NCBI RefSeq assembly: GCF_029016285.1
Contig: NZ_CP091976.1
Location: 558,001 to 622,000, forward strand
Length of the DNA stretch: 64,000 nt
Direction: 5' to 3'
Origin: Vibrio sp. DW001
GTDB lineage: Bacteria; Pseudomonadota; Gammaproteobacteria; Enterobacterales; Vibrionaceae
Notes under the pieces: generated by a model
What the model saw: the letters and a program-made list of their open reading frames with translations, nothing else
What the model was told of the DNA's origin: nothing
Databases searched by the model: none
Program-made: the position numbers and the translations under genes
Part shown: positions 27,579-37,515 of the stretch, in pieces
Layout of the letters: every line of letters begins with the position of its first letter
Numbering within the stretch: position 1 is the first letter of the stretch

Positions 27579-28643
27579 ATGCAGAACGAACCGCGGGTTT
27601 TATTATTGGTATTAAAGCTGAGTATTATATTAACTCTGTGTGTCATCGTTTTAGGTGCCTATACTCGTCTCTCCGATGCCGGATTGGGCTGTCCGGACTG
27701 GCCGGGGTGTTATGGTCACCTTAGTGTACCCACTTCCACGACTGAGATAGCAAAAGCGAATCAACTTTACCCTCATCTTGACGTCGTCGAGAGTAAAGCA
27801 TGGCCAGAAATGATTCACCGCTACTTCGCTGGCTCTCTCGGCTTACTTGTTTTTGCTGTCACGTGGATTTCATTGCGACACAACCGTGTCGGCTTCATAC
27901 TTCCAATCTCGCTATCGATAGTCGTTATAGCACAAGCATTACTCGGCATGTGGACCGTCACCCTTAAACTCATGCCTATCGTGGTGTTAGCCCATCTATT
28001 TGGTGGTTTTACATTACTCAGTTTGCTGGTGCTTCTGTACACCAAAATACATCTACGTACCGTTGCGCCTGCACAAATTAACGAACCGTTACAAGGCGCT
28101 ATAAAACCACTCGCACTGATCATCTTGGTTTCAGTCATCGGTCAGATATTTTTGGGTGGCTGGACATCAGCCAATTATGCCGCGCTAATGTGCACAAGTC
28201 TGCCGATTTGCCAAGGTGAATGGACGCAATATCTTAATTTTAAAACGGCGTTTACACTCATCCAATCTGGCCATGATAATTATGAATTTGGCGTATTGGA
28301 TTACGCGAGCCGAATGACCATACATATCAGCCACCGCATTGGCGCGATTGTCGTCGTCATCGTTGTATTGCTATTTCATTGGCAGGCAAAGCGGAGCACT
28401 GATCCATTTCTTCGCCATCAATCACATTGGCTCCTCTTTTTGTTACTGATTCAAATAAGTTTAGGGATCAGTAACGTTTTACTTCAATTACCATTGCCTA
28501 TCGCTGTTCTGCATAATCTTTGCGGTGCACTGATTCTCATTACCACAGTCAGAATCAACTACGTTATTTACGTACACAGTAAGAACCACAACATTGCAAC
28601 TTCTCACTCTATCGAATCACACATTAGGGGGACTCATGAATAA
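27579..28643 (+). CDS. ctaA: haem A synthase (COX15/CtaA)
   Basis: 354 residues, about eight membrane helices. It oxidises haem O to haem A for the oxidase. [19 protein letters not shown] near the start, [12 protein letters not shown] and the second-half [11 protein letters not shown] supply the haem-ligand histidines. Two further cysteines at CTSLPICQG form the family's second pair. It overlaps ctaB by eight bases. Confidence 0.95.
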   Translation: MQNEPRVLLLVLKLSIILTLCVIVLGAYTRLSDAGLGCPDWPGCYGHLSVPTSTTEIAKANQLYPHLDVVESKAWPEMIHRYFAGSLGLLVFAVTWISLRHNRVGFILPISLSIVVIAQALLGMWTVTLKLMPIVVLAHLFGGFTLLSLLVLLYTKIHLRTVAPAQINEPLQGAIKPLALIILVSVIGQIFLGGWTSANYAALMCTSLPICQGEWTQYLNFKTAFTLIQSGHDNYEFGVLDYASRMTIHISHRIGAIVVVIVVLLFHWQAKRSTDPFLRHQSHWLLFLLLIQISLGISNVLLQLPLPIAVLHNLCGALILITTVRINYVIYVHSKNHNIATSHSIESHIRGTHE

Positions 28644-29541
28644 AACACTTGTCGCAAGCAGTACGGCTGAATTTGAACAGTCAAAATGGCGTCTTTACCT
28701 CTCGCTCACCAAACCAAAAGTAGTCGCACTTATGTTGCTTACTGCGGTTGTAGGTATGTGTTTAGCCGTGCCCACTTCGTTACCCGTACAGCAAAGCCTA
28801 CTGGGTCTATTGGGTATTGGCGCGATGGCAGGTTCTGCTGCCGCATTTAACCACCTAATCGATAGAAGAATCGATGCTTTGATGATGAGGACTCAAAAAA
28901 GGCCGCTCCCGTCGGGAAATATCAACGCTTATGAGGTTTCGTTTTTTGCTTTCGCATTAGGGGTCATTGGATTTGCCGTGCTCTATATAGGTGTTAACGC
29001 ATTAACTGCATTTCTCACCCTGGTGAGTCTGCTCGGTTACGCCGTGGTCTACACCATGTACCTAAAAAGAGCCACGCCGCAAAATATTGTCATAGCAGGT
29101 ATTGCAGGCGCGATGCCTCCTCTATTAGGTTGGACCTCTGTTACAGGAGAACTCCATGCTAACGCGTGGTTATTGGTGATGATTATTTTTGTTTGGACCC
29201 CGCCTCATTTCTGGGCACTCGCGATCCACCGAAAAGATGAGTATGCCAAAGCTGATATCCCTATGCTCCCCGTTACTCATGGAGTGGAATACACAAAAAC
29301 AAGTATTTTGCTTTACACCATTTTACTATTTTTGGTTTGCTTATTACCGGTTCTTGTCGGCATGAGTGGAATGCTATATTTGTCGATTGCAACGGTATTA
29401 AGCAGTGGGTTTATTTTCCATGCATGGCAGCTTAAATATAACTGTAAAAACAGCACAGCAATGGATACATTTAAGTTTTCTATTTATCACTTAATGCTTC
29501 TATTTGTTGCTCTTTTGGTTGATCACTACCTGAATTTGTAA
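28636..29541 (+). CDS. ctaB: protohaem IX farnesyltransferase (haem O synthase)
   Basis: About 301 residues, nine membrane helices, a UbiA-family prenyltransferase that adds farnesyl to haem B. The aspartate-rich site [20 protein letters not shown] is complete, and the second motif lies near [17 protein letters not shown] 28636 is chosen, not the upstream 28594, because GGGGG lies just upstream. It is the last gene of the cox operon; no SCO1/SenC gene follows, unlike many related operons. Confidence 0.95.
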   Translation: MNKTLVASSTAEFEQSKWRLYLSLTKPKVVALMLLTAVVGMCLAVPTSLPVQQSLLGLLGIGAMAGSAAAFNHLIDRRIDALMMRTQKRPLPSGNINAYEVSFFAFALGVIGFAVLYIGVNALTAFLTLVSLLGYAVVYTMYLKRATPQNIVIAGIAGAMPPLLGWTSVTGELHANAWLLVMIIFVWTPPHFWALAIHRKDEYAKADIPMLPVTHGVEYTKTSILLYTILLFLVCLLPVLVGMSGMLYLSIATVLSSGFIFHAWQLKYNCKNSTAMDTFKFSIYHLMLLFVALLVDHYLNL

Positions 29542-29738
29542 AATAATTCGTTTTTATGAGTATTTTTTGTCGAACAAATCGCATTAAATTGTCTTATTAA
29601 TGAGACGGATACAATTTTACAGTGTAAATAGTGATGACGATGCAAATCTATTTACTAATAAACCCTATCGGATCAATAAGATCAGAGCTACACTAAATTC
29701 GAGTTAAAAAAAGATGACATTACATAACAGGAGTGTGC

Positions 29739-30011
29739 ATGAATAACAAATTACTAATAGCAGTCGGTATGGGTTCTCTTCTTTTACTAGGAGGCTGTGC
29801 CTCTGGACCCGATGAAGAAACAACCAGTCAACTTGCCGCGCTATCTTCACAAGTAGATGAGTTAAGCAGTGAAGTTTCTTCGCTTAAATCAAGTCAATCA
29901 GCTGCTGAAATGAAAGCAGGTAAAGCGACTGATGCAGCTATGTCAGCTCAAGATGAAGCAGCTAGAGCAAACGAGCGAATCGATAATATCGCTCAGTCTT
30001 ATACGAAGTAG
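29739..30011 (+). CDS. Lpp-type outer membrane lipoprotein
   Basis: About 90 residues. The signal peptide ends in the lipobox LLGGCAS, so the mature protein starts at a lipidated cysteine. The body is a heptad-repeat alanine-rich coiled coil (LSSQVDELSSEVSSLKSSQ, then AGKATDAAMSAQDEAARANERI), like Lpp and OprI. The C-terminus YTK fits Lpp, where the terminal lysine is linked to peptidoglycan. ATG 29739 has GGAG seven bases upstream. A strong terminator follows, so it is monocistronic. Confidence 0.9.
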   Translation: MNNKLLIAVGMGSLLLLGGCASGPDEETTSQLAALSSQVDELSSEVSSLKSSQSAAEMKAGKATDAAMSAQDEAARANERIDNIAQSYTK

Positions 30012-30062
30012 CTTTCAAATACTAAGTAGTGATAGACAGCTTTACTAAATAGCAACAAAACA

Positions 30063-30097
30063 ACGCTAAGCCCTAACCTTTGTTAGGGCTTTTTTTA
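30063..30097 (+). terminator. rho-independent terminator after the Lpp-type gene
   Basis: AGCCCTAAC and GTTAGGGCT form a stem with a short TTT loop, followed directly by a run of seven Ts. The remaining bases to 30308 show no gene. Confidence 0.92.
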
Positions 30098-30308
30098 TCT
30101 ACGGTTTACAACCAATATCAGTCAAATTGATTATGTGATTAAAATGAATTTGGTTTGTCGAACCGATCGAGACATGTGAGCGTGAACACTTTGCATCTAA
30201 CCTATCTTTTAGTGGTACTGGTATAAATACCTAGTATCTCAATTGAAATAACGCGAATAGTGTAATACATTCGCTCTGTCTCTAATTCATTAGGTTTAAA
30301 AGCATAAT

Positions 30309-31097
30309 TTGGCAAAATTCTATGTCGTTTGGCGAGGCCGTAAAACGGGTATTTTTACTGATTGGGCAACGTGTAAGACTCAAGTTGAAAAATTCGCTGG
30401 GGCTCGTTATAAATCATTTACGACTCGCATTGAGGCTGAAGAGGCATTTGGCCAATCAGCGAACACCGAAATAATACCTAAATCGCCCGCCGTTAAGTCC
30501 AAACGCGGAAACAAATCTATCGCGGGCTCTAAAAAACCAAAAGTCTCAGCTCTAACCGATGAACATATTAACGCCATGCCTTATGAGGTTAAGATTTTTA
30601 CCGATGGGGCTTGCGAGCCAAATCCTGGTGAAGCGGGGTCAGGTATTGCTATCTATCATTCCAACAAGCTTACTGAGCTATGGTTTGGAATCTACCAAGC
30701 CGAAGGGACCAATAACACGGCAGAACTGAATGCTCTTCATCAGAGCTTATTGATCAGTCAAGCCTATCTGGATAACAACAAAACCGTTGGCATTTATAGC
30801 GATTCTAGTTACTCAATCCAGTGTTTAACCACATGGGCGAAAGGATGGGCAAAGAACGGATGGGTTAGGAAAGGGGGCGAGATCAAAAATATCGAGCTTA
30901 TTAAAAAGATGTTTGCCCTATACCAAACCCTAGAGAGTAAAATAGCGATCCACCACGTCAATGGCCACATTGGTGTAGAAGGCAATGAACTCGCCGACAG
31001 AATGTCTATTTTAGCAATCGAAACGAAACAAGATAAGCTGAGCTTATACACTGAAGCGCTAGATATTGACGCTATTCTTAAAAAACGCCGCGGATAA
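30309..31097 (+). CDS. rnhA: ribonuclease HI with N-terminal hybrid-binding domain
   Basis: 262 residues. The N-terminal ~45 residues (KFYVVWRGRKTGIFTDWATC, then YKSFTTRIEAEEAF) are the RNA/DNA hybrid-binding (viroplasmin-type) domain typical of eukaryotic RNase H1. A basic linker leads to the catalytic domain: KIFTDGACEPNPGEAGSG, ELNAL, YSDSSYSI and HVNGHIGVEGNELADRM carry the acidic active-site residues. It degrades RNA in RNA-DNA hybrids. The only suitable start is TTG 30309. E. coli RNase HI lacks the N-terminal domain, so this is probably a second, hybrid-binding RNase H. Confidence 0.9.
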   Translation: MAKFYVVWRGRKTGIFTDWATCKTQVEKFAGARYKSFTTRIEAEEAFGQSANTEIIPKSPAVKSKRGNKSIAGSKKPKVSALTDEHINAMPYEVKIFTDGACEPNPGEAGSGIAIYHSNKLTELWFGIYQAEGTNNTAELNALHQSLLISQAYLDNNKTVGIYSDSSYSIQCLTTWAKGWAKNGWVRKGGEIKNIELIKKMFALYQTLESKIAIHHVNGHIGVEGNELADRMSILAIETKQDKLSLYTEALDIDAILKKRRG

Positions 31098-31178
31098 TTC
31101 AGCGCTAAATAAATCGATATATAATGTTGTTGATATCAACAGTAATTATAAATGCTAAGCAGTAAGGAAAGACCCAGA

Positions 31179-31769
31179 ATGAGTAACCTCACTCAAGAAC
31201 AAGAACACGCCATTACTCTTTTTAAAGGTAACCTTCATCTTCCTGATGGCGGCTTCCATCGTCTTATCCTTGCACTTTGCATAGAATTTCAATTGCCGTT
31301 TCAAAAGGTAAGAGCGGTATTGAAAGAATCACAGGTCTTTGTAGAACACAAAATCGTTAATGAGTTTGAAAGTGTGGATGAACACACATTAACCAAAGCA
31401 AACTGGCTAAGCATTATCAGACAAACGTTGTCATCTTTGTCAAAGGATAATAAGCCGATTATGGAAAGCCTCATTAATAACCTGCACTACATAAAGGCTG
31501 TAGACAATGCCAATAAGCCAATAGAGAGTGAACACGATCGTGAGATGATTATCGCGGATCTCTCTCAAGCGTATGAAACGGAAGTATACAAGCCGCTATC
31601 CGCTATGCTTTACACCTCAGATTTATATTGGTTATTATCCAACGAGTTAGTCGAAATGGATAACGTTCGCTGCCAACCATTTCAAGACTACCCTCAACAT
31701 ATCGAGGCAATAATGCACCTGACTACGTTTCTTCAACGCGTCGCTTCACTTTCCTTAACGATCAAATAG
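31179..31769 (+). CDS. conserved hypothetical protein, helical
   Basis: About 196 residues from ATG 31179 (MSNLTQEQ), which has GGAAAG upstream; ATG 31152 is an alternative. The product is soluble and largely helical with no signal peptide or membrane segment. I do not recognise the family. It follows the RNase H gene by about 80 bases on the same strand and may be co-transcribed. Confidence 0.65.
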   Translation: MSNLTQEQEHAITLFKGNLHLPDGGFHRLILALCIEFQLPFQKVRAVLKESQVFVEHKIVNEFESVDEHTLTKANWLSIIRQTLSSLSKDNKPIMESLINNLHYIKAVDNANKPIESEHDREMIIADLSQAYETEVYKPLSAMLYTSDLYWLLSNELVEMDNVRCQPFQDYPQHIEAIMHLTTFLQRVASLSLTIK

Positions 31770-31792
31770 ATTGCAGCATACCCAACTCGAAC

Positions 31793-32029
31793 CTAATCAG
31801 ATTCGAGTTGGTCAAATTCACTTTTCTTGCTATCGAACCAAACCTTCATCGCTTCAGGGTCTGACATCAATTGTTGAATTCGAGCCATCGCTTCCAAATG
31901 CTGAGCATCTTGTTGTTGAAACATCGCCATTCCATGCTGTTTGCTTAGCTCGACCAACTCTTCAAAAGTATTGGCACTAAATACTTCATCACAAGCACCA
32001 CCTAGTTGCTTACACGTCATCGTTTTCAT
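31793..32029 (-). CDS. DUF1059-type small protein
   Basis: 78 residues. The N-terminus MTCKQLGGACDEVFSANTFEELVELSKQ is characteristic of DUF1059 proteins, which begin with a CxxLGxxCD motif. The tail is a charged helix (MARIQQLMSDPEAMKVWFD). Cytoplasmic, function unknown; the two cysteines may bind metal. It is convergent with the gene ending at 31769. Confidence 0.75.
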   Translation of the reverse strand: MKTMTCKQLGGACDEVFSANTFEELVELSKQHGMAMFQQQDAQHLEAMARIQQLMSDPEAMKVWFDSKKSEFDQLESD

Positions 32030-32258
32030 TACCTCATCCTCTTCAGGGTTAAGTTTGTCTCTCGCATGTCGGTTAATTGTAGTTCAAATACCACTGGCAT
32101 TGTTGGTATGCACACTTCTCTACATTCATTTTAAACCGCAAAAAATGACGGCATTGTCAAAAACAAGATCTACGCACCCAATCACTCAACCCAAAGTAAT
32201 ATTTGTCGTTATACTCATAGAATAATAATATGTAATTGGCTAGAAAAGAGACATTCAT

Positions 32259-34700
32259 TTGGGCTTTATTAAAAAACACAAAACCACCATCAGTATGTTG
32301 CTTGTGTGGTCGATTTTGATTGCTGGCTCACTTAGCTGGAATATTATCGCTGCGAGAGAAAGCATCATAAGTCGAGCCTATAGCGAGGCTAAAACGTCTA
32401 TCAATAAAGACATCACATTTCGCCTATGGGGAGCGTCTCATGGTGGCGTCTATGTGCCTGTTTCGGACAAACAACAACCAATTAAATGGTTAAGCCATAT
32501 CCCAAATAGGGACGTCAAACGCCTAGATGGTACAATGCTCACTCTTGTGAATCCTGCCGCGATGCTTCGTCAGTCATCTGAGAAGTATGCCACATTATTT
32601 GGTATACAGAGTCGAATTACATCCTTAAAGCCGATCAACAAGTTCAATGCACCTGACGCTTGGGAGACGCAACAGTTGACCGCATTTGAACAGGGTGTCA
32701 TAACAGAAAGTTGGGATACAGAGTTAATCGATGGAGTACCTAATCTTCGCTACCTGAGAGCCATGAACGTTGAAGAAGGGTGCCTTAAATGCCACGCTTC
32801 ACAAGGCTATCGACTTGGTGATATCAGAGGTGGTATCGGAGTAAGTTTACCTCTTACCGAACACTATCAATTAGTTGAGCGATCCATTAACAACCTGTCA
32901 GCTAGCCATTCTATTCTTTGGGTTTTAGGTGGACTGGGTATCTTCTTATACTCAAATATATCCTCTTCTCAGGTCAGGGAACGTCAACAAAGAGACATAG
33001 AAAGAGAAGAGTCAGCCGAGGTTCTAGGTCTCTATGCTAACGCCTTTTCCAGCAGCGGTGAAGCTATGTTGATCATTGACCAAAACCAAAAAATCATCAA
33101 TGCAAATCGTGCGTTTTTAAAACACAGTGGTTATTCAATTGAGGACGTTATTTCCAAAAACTGGGCAATGATGCACGCGAATAATACGCCAATTTCTACC
33201 TACCTTGAGATGACGAGTACATTAGAAGACAAAGGATTTTGGCAAGGAGAAGCCTACGGCCGGAAAAAAGATGGCAACGTATTCCCCAAATGGCTTTCAA
33301 TTTCCAAAATACAAAAGGAAAGCAATGATTCATCCTTTTATATCAGTACTTACAGTGATATTAGCGAGCGAAAAGAAGCAGAAAAGAAAATTGCCCATCT
33401 TGCTCACTTCGACATTTTAACCGATCTGCATAACCGCTACAGCTTAGAAGAGAGGCTAGAGCGAGTATTGGAACAAGCCCAAAAATATCACTACAAAGCG
33501 GCGATGTTGTTCATTGACCTCGACCGATTTAAAACGATTAATGACTCACTTGGTCACGCATTTGGCGACAAACTGATCATAGAAGTGGCGCACGAACTTT
33601 CAAAAATAAAGCGAGATCAAGATACCCTTGCACGGATCGGTGGTGATGAGTTTGTACTGATTCTTCCTCAAGTAACTGATGCTTCAGATGTTGCTCTTGT
33701 TGCTCAACGGATCCAAGAGAAACTAAACAAGCTCTATCACATTAGTAATCGCGATGTGGAGACCTCTGCCAGTATTGGTATTTGTTTATATCCAGATGAT
33801 GGTACGACGACGGTCGAACTGATGAAAAATGCCGATATAGCCATGTATCAGGCAAAACTAAAGGGGCGAAATAACTACCAATTTTTTACCACCGCTTTGT
33901 CCCAAGCCGCAGATGAAAGGTTGAAACTAGAGAACCAAATGAGGGTTGCATTGGAGTTGGGTCAATTCGAAATCTACTTTCAACCTATCGTGAACACAAA
34001 CTCTCTGGCTATCGTTAGTGCAGAAGCACTTATCCGCTGGAAACATCCAGAGCACGGGTTCTATCCACCCGACAAATTTATACCTATCGCAGAGGACACT
34101 GGATTCATTCACACCCTTGGCGATTGGATATTGGATGAGGCTTGCCATTCATTCTCTCAAATAAAACAGCGTGGCTGTGGCTTAACGAAAATATCCATTA
34201 ACCTTTCAGTCAACCAACTGCAATCCACTAAACTGATCGACAAAGTAAACAAGGCAATGAAAAAATATGGCATTTCAGTCGGTGAACTAGAATTTGAAAT
34301 CACAGAGACAGCCGCAATGCAAGATCCAGACTTTGCCGTTTCACAACTTACCGCTCTCAGTAATCTAGGTATCTCATTGGCTATCGATGATTTTGGCACA
34401 GGTTATTCATCGCTGAGTTATTTGAAAAAATTACCTATCCAAACCCTCAAGGTAGACAGAACATTTGTTAGCGATATAGGAAGGGATATCAATAATGAAG
34501 AGATCTGTATTACAACGATTTCCTTAGCTCACAATCTGGGATTGCAGGTCGTTGCGGAAGGGGTTGAAACAGAACAGCAAATCGCCTTTTTAAAACAGCA
34601 CCACTGTGATCGCTTACAGGGTTACTACTTTAGCCAACCCGTTCCCATAAACGAACTTTGTCTATACATAGAGCAAAATACTGCACCGCCAATAATATGA
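32259..34700 (+). CDS. haem-sensor PAS-GGDEF-EAL cyclic di-GMP protein
   Basis: 813 residues. An N-terminal membrane helix (about 10-30) and a periplasmic DUF3365-type domain with a c-type haem motif CLKCH (175-179) are followed by a second helix, a PAS domain, GGDEF and EAL. The cyclase motif RIGGDEF and the RxxD inhibitory site (RDQD) are intact. The phosphodiesterase domain keeps AEALIRWKHPEHG, ISINLSVNQ, DDFGTGYSS and AEGVET, so both activities are possible. The haem domain suggests redox or gas sensing. The start is TTG 32259 with a weak site. Monocistronic. Confidence 0.9.
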   Translation: MGFIKKHKTTISMLLVWSILIAGSLSWNIIAARESIISRAYSEAKTSINKDITFRLWGASHGGVYVPVSDKQQPIKWLSHIPNRDVKRLDGTMLTLVNPAAMLRQSSEKYATLFGIQSRITSLKPINKFNAPDAWETQQLTAFEQGVITESWDTELIDGVPNLRYLRAMNVEEGCLKCHASQGYRLGDIRGGIGVSLPLTEHYQLVERSINNLSASHSILWVLGGLGIFLYSNISSSQVRERQQRDIEREESAEVLGLYANAFSSSGEAMLIIDQNQKIINANRAFLKHSGYSIEDVISKNWAMMHANNTPISTYLEMTSTLEDKGFWQGEAYGRKKDGNVFPKWLSISKIQKESNDSSFYISTYSDISERKEAEKKIAHLAHFDILTDLHNRYSLEERLERVLEQAQKYHYKAAMLFIDLDRFKTINDSLGHAFGDKLIIEVAHELSKIKRDQDTLARIGGDEFVLILPQVTDASDVALVAQRIQEKLNKLYHISNRDVETSASIGICLYPDDGTTTVELMKNADIAMYQAKLKGRNNYQFFTTALSQAADERLKLENQMRVALELGQFEIYFQPIVNTNSLAIVSAEALIRWKHPEHGFYPPDKFIPIAEDTGFIHTLGDWILDEACHSFSQIKQRGCGLTKISINLSVNQLQSTKLIDKVNKAMKKYGISVGELEFEITETAAMQDPDFAVSQLTALSNLGISLAIDDFGTGYSSLSYLKKLPIQTLKVDRTFVSDIGRDINNEEICITTISLAHNLGLQVVAEGVETEQQIAFLKQHHCDRLQGYYFSQPVPINELCLYIEQNTAPPII

Positions 34701-34726
34701 AGATAGCCTCCGTTCTCGAACGAAAA

Positions 34727-35626
34727 CTATGGCCCAGCTATCTCTATAGGAATACCACTTTGAACTAGAATCGCCGCTTTTGCTTTATTTTTAGACATTC
34801 CAAACTCATCCATCCAACCCTCTAAACTTTTGGGGACAGCCAAGGTTTTTTTCTCACCGTTGCTTCTGGTCAAGGGCTCATGCACTTCCATAAATACGCT
34901 GCTATCAGGTTCTAACGTCATTTTCACAGGCGTATTCACTACTTTCACTTTATCTTTACGAGAGACTTGATGAAATAACCAATCAATATCTTTTGGTTCC
35001 ATTCGAATACAACCAGAACTTACACGCAGTCCTATGCCAAAATCTTTATTGGTTCCATGAATGAGGTAATCCCCTACTCCATAACCTAAGCGTAATGCAT
35101 ACAACCCCAGAGGATTATTTGGTCCAGCAGGAACAACCTTGGGTAGTTCAATACCATTGGCCAATGACTCAGCTCGAATTGTCTGCGTTGGTGTCCAAGT
35201 TGGGTCCTTAATTTTTTGATTAATATATGAGGTCATTTCTGGAGTATCACGGCCAATACGACCGATACCGACAGGAAAAACATGCACATTTTTTTTGTCT
35301 TTATCAAAATAATAGAGCCGTAATTCTGCAAGATTAATCACTATTCCTTCGCGGTCTTTGGAAGGTAGAATAAAGAGTGAAGGTATAGTAAGGACAGTCC
35401 CTTCTTCTGGTAAAAAAGGGTCCACGCCTTGGTTTGCCGCCATTAATGATAGAAAACCGACATCATATTGTTTTGCAATACCGGCCATTGATTCGCCCTG
35501 TTCCACCAAGTGATTTTGTATTCGACCAACGAGTTGACTACCGTCGGTTGGCAGTCGATAACTTGCAGCTTGCAGTGGTGCAACAAACAGTAGGCTAACC
35601 AATAAAAACCATCTAGATATCATCAA
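34727..35626 (-). CDS. L,D-transpeptidase with LysM domain (ErfK/YbiS family)
   Basis: 299 residues: a signal peptide, a LysM peptidoglycan-binding module (YRLPTD...HLVEQGESMAGIAKQYDVGFLSL) and a YkuD catalytic domain. The active site HGTNKDFGIGLRVSSGCIRM contains the catalytic histidine and cysteine. It forms 3-3 crosslinks or attaches an Lpp-type lipoprotein to peptidoglycan in the periplasm. The Lpp-type protein at 29739 would be a natural substrate (inference). Monocistronic. Confidence 0.93.
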   Translation of the reverse strand: MMISRWFLLVSLLFVAPLQAASYRLPTDGSQLVGRIQNHLVEQGESMAGIAKQYDVGFLSLMAANQGVDPFLPEEGTVLTIPSLFILPSKDREGIVINLAELRLYYFDKDKKNVHVFPVGIGRIGRDTPEMTSYINQKIKDPTWTPTQTIRAESLANGIELPKVVPAGPNNPLGLYALRLGYGVGDYLIHGTNKDFGIGLRVSSGCIRMEPKDIDWLFHQVSRKDKVKVVNTPVKMTLEPDSSVFMEVHEPLTRSNGEKKTLAVPKSLEGWMDEFGMSKNKAKAAILVQSGIPIEIAGP

Positions 35627-35797
35627 AAATCTGTTCCTTTCGATTTAAAAACGCAACGACTACATTTTGTAGTAACCAAATCACTCGTTTCCATTTATTG
35701 GAGGAAGTCCCTGTTTCGATATGACACCATACTACTACATAATTGTGCAGACGAAATGTTAGTATAGTAACTGACCTTACACGACAAGCTTAACTCC

Positions 35798-36142
35798 ATG
35801 GAAAAACTTTTTAAACTGCTCATTTTTGTTGCCCTATCCAACGTATTCTTTGTTGGAGCTATTTTCCTTATCGAGTATCAAACTGGCGTTCTAGCGGTTA
35901 AATTTATATCGGATTACTTCTTCTATAGCATGATGGCGCAATGGCTTATTGGTACCTTCTTTATGGTTTCTACACCGACAAATACTCGCTATATAAAACA
36001 CAGCCCAAATTTAGCGACAAGCAAAGCGTCGTCAATGAGTGATAGTTCAAGTGAACAAACATTTACTTATGTTGATCTACCTTTAAGTCAGAAATTGTTT
36101 TTGTCTGGTTTAGCTAGCCTCTTATTCTGTTTAGTGCTCTGA
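35798..36142 (+). CDS. small membrane protein, unknown
   Basis: 114 residues with three membrane helices: LFKLLIFVALSNVFFVGAIF, a second near FFYSMMAQWLIGTFFMV, and a C-terminal one (LFLSGLASLLFCLVL). A polar serine-rich loop sits between the last two. No family recognised. It stands alone between the divergent L,D-transpeptidase and serC. Confidence 0.6.
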   Translation: MEKLFKLLIFVALSNVFFVGAIFLIEYQTGVLAVKFISDYFFYSMMAQWLIGTFFMVSTPTNTRYIKHSPNLATSKASSMSDSSSEQTFTYVDLPLSQKLFLSGLASLLFCLVL

Positions 36143-36348
36143 CGTCTAAAAAAGAACGGCATAAGCGAGTACCAGTAAAAACAAAGCTATCAAACACAAA
36201 AAATAACTAAAACTTCACGAAAACAGCTTATTTATTCACGTATGTACGAAAATCGCGCAAGGATCAAGTTTCCCAACCTATATAATTTTTATACTCATTG
36301 GCTTGATTCAACCTATTTTCGAATCGGCTATCGCCACCAAGGAGCAAT

Positions 36349-37464
36349 ATGAAACCTCAGAAACAGCCTGCTAACCCTAATTTCTCTTCAGGCCCATGCG
36401 CCAAGCGCCCAGGATACGATGTAAGCCAACTCGATTTATCCACTCTGGGGCGCTCCCACCGTAGTACGATTGGTAAGGCCGCCTTACAGTCGGCGATTAA
36501 ACAAACAAAAGCAGCGTTAGAACTTCCAGAAGGTTACAGAGTGGGTATCGTGCCCGCGTCAGATACTGGAGCAATGGAAATGATCCTTTGGTCCATGTTA
36601 GGTCAACGTCCTGTTGATATTTTTACGTGGGAATCGTTTGGTGAGGAATGGCTCACCGACGTAACCAAGCAACTCAAGCTCAACGACGTCCGCCATTTTG
36701 GTGCCGATTATGGACAACTACCAGACCTTAATCAGGCTAATTCAGATCATGACGTCGTGTTTACTTGGAACGGAACAACGTCGGGGGTCTGTGTCCCTAA
36801 CGGCGACTGGATAGAAGATGATCGAGATGGGTTGACTATCTGTGATGCAACCTCTGCCGTCTTCGCCATGCCAATGCCTTGGGATAAATTAGACGTCACG
36901 ACCTACAGCTGGCAAAAAGTTCTGGGTGGTGAAGGCGGGCATGGAGTTATCGTGCTTAGCCCAAGAGCCGTTGAACGTTTAGAGAGTTACACTCCAAGTT
37001 GGCCGATGCCTAAAATCTTCCGCTTAACCAAAGGGAGCAAGCTTATTGAAGGTATCTTTAGCGGCGCGACGATCAACACGCCATCTATGTTGTGTGTGGC
37101 CGACTACTTAGACGCACTTCAATGGGTTGACTCTATTGGTGGCCTCTCTGCATGTATCGCAAAATCACAAGAAAACTTAGCCGTTATAGAAGAATTTATT
37201 GCCAATAATGAGTGGATAGATTTTCTGGCAATAGACCCCCAAACTCGTTCTAATACCAGTGTATGTCTCTCTTTAGACGCAACGCCAGAACAAGTTAAAG
37301 CGTTAGTAAAATTGCTTGATGTTGAAGGTGTCGCCTACGATATTGGTGCTTATCGCGATGCCCCAGCAGGCCTTCGAATCTGGTGTGGCGCCACGGTTGA
37401 ATCAAGCGACCTCAAAACACTACTTCCATGGTTAAGCTGGGGTTATCAGCAGGTGAGTAAATAA
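36349..37464 (+). CDS. serC: phosphoserine transaminase (SerC)
   Basis: 371 residues, a class V PLP-dependent aminotransferase that converts 3-phosphohydroxypyruvate to phosphoserine. [15 protein letters not shown] at the start, [18 protein letters not shown] and the PLP lysine in [14 protein letters not shown] are visible. It is of the shorter subgroup often paired with SerA outside the E. coli-type serC-aroA operon. AGGAG precedes the ATG. serA follows 45 bases later, which makes this a serine-synthesis operon. Confidence 0.92.
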   Translation: MKPQKQPANPNFSSGPCAKRPGYDVSQLDLSTLGRSHRSTIGKAALQSAIKQTKAALELPEGYRVGIVPASDTGAMEMILWSMLGQRPVDIFTWESFGEEWLTDVTKQLKLNDVRHFGADYGQLPDLNQANSDHDVVFTWNGTTSGVCVPNGDWIEDDRDGLTICDATSAVFAMPMPWDKLDVTTYSWQKVLGGEGGHGVIVLSPRAVERLESYTPSWPMPKIFRLTKGSKLIEGIFSGATINTPSMLCVADYLDALQWVDSIGGLSACIAKSQENLAVIEEFIANNEWIDFLAIDPQTRSNTSVCLSLDATPEQVKALVKLLDVEGVAYDIGAYRDAPAGLRIWCGATVESSDLKTLLPWLSWGYQQVSK

Positions 37465-37515
37465 TCACACCCCCTTAAATAAATACTGAATACCACGTAT
37501 AAGAGAGCCATGCTA

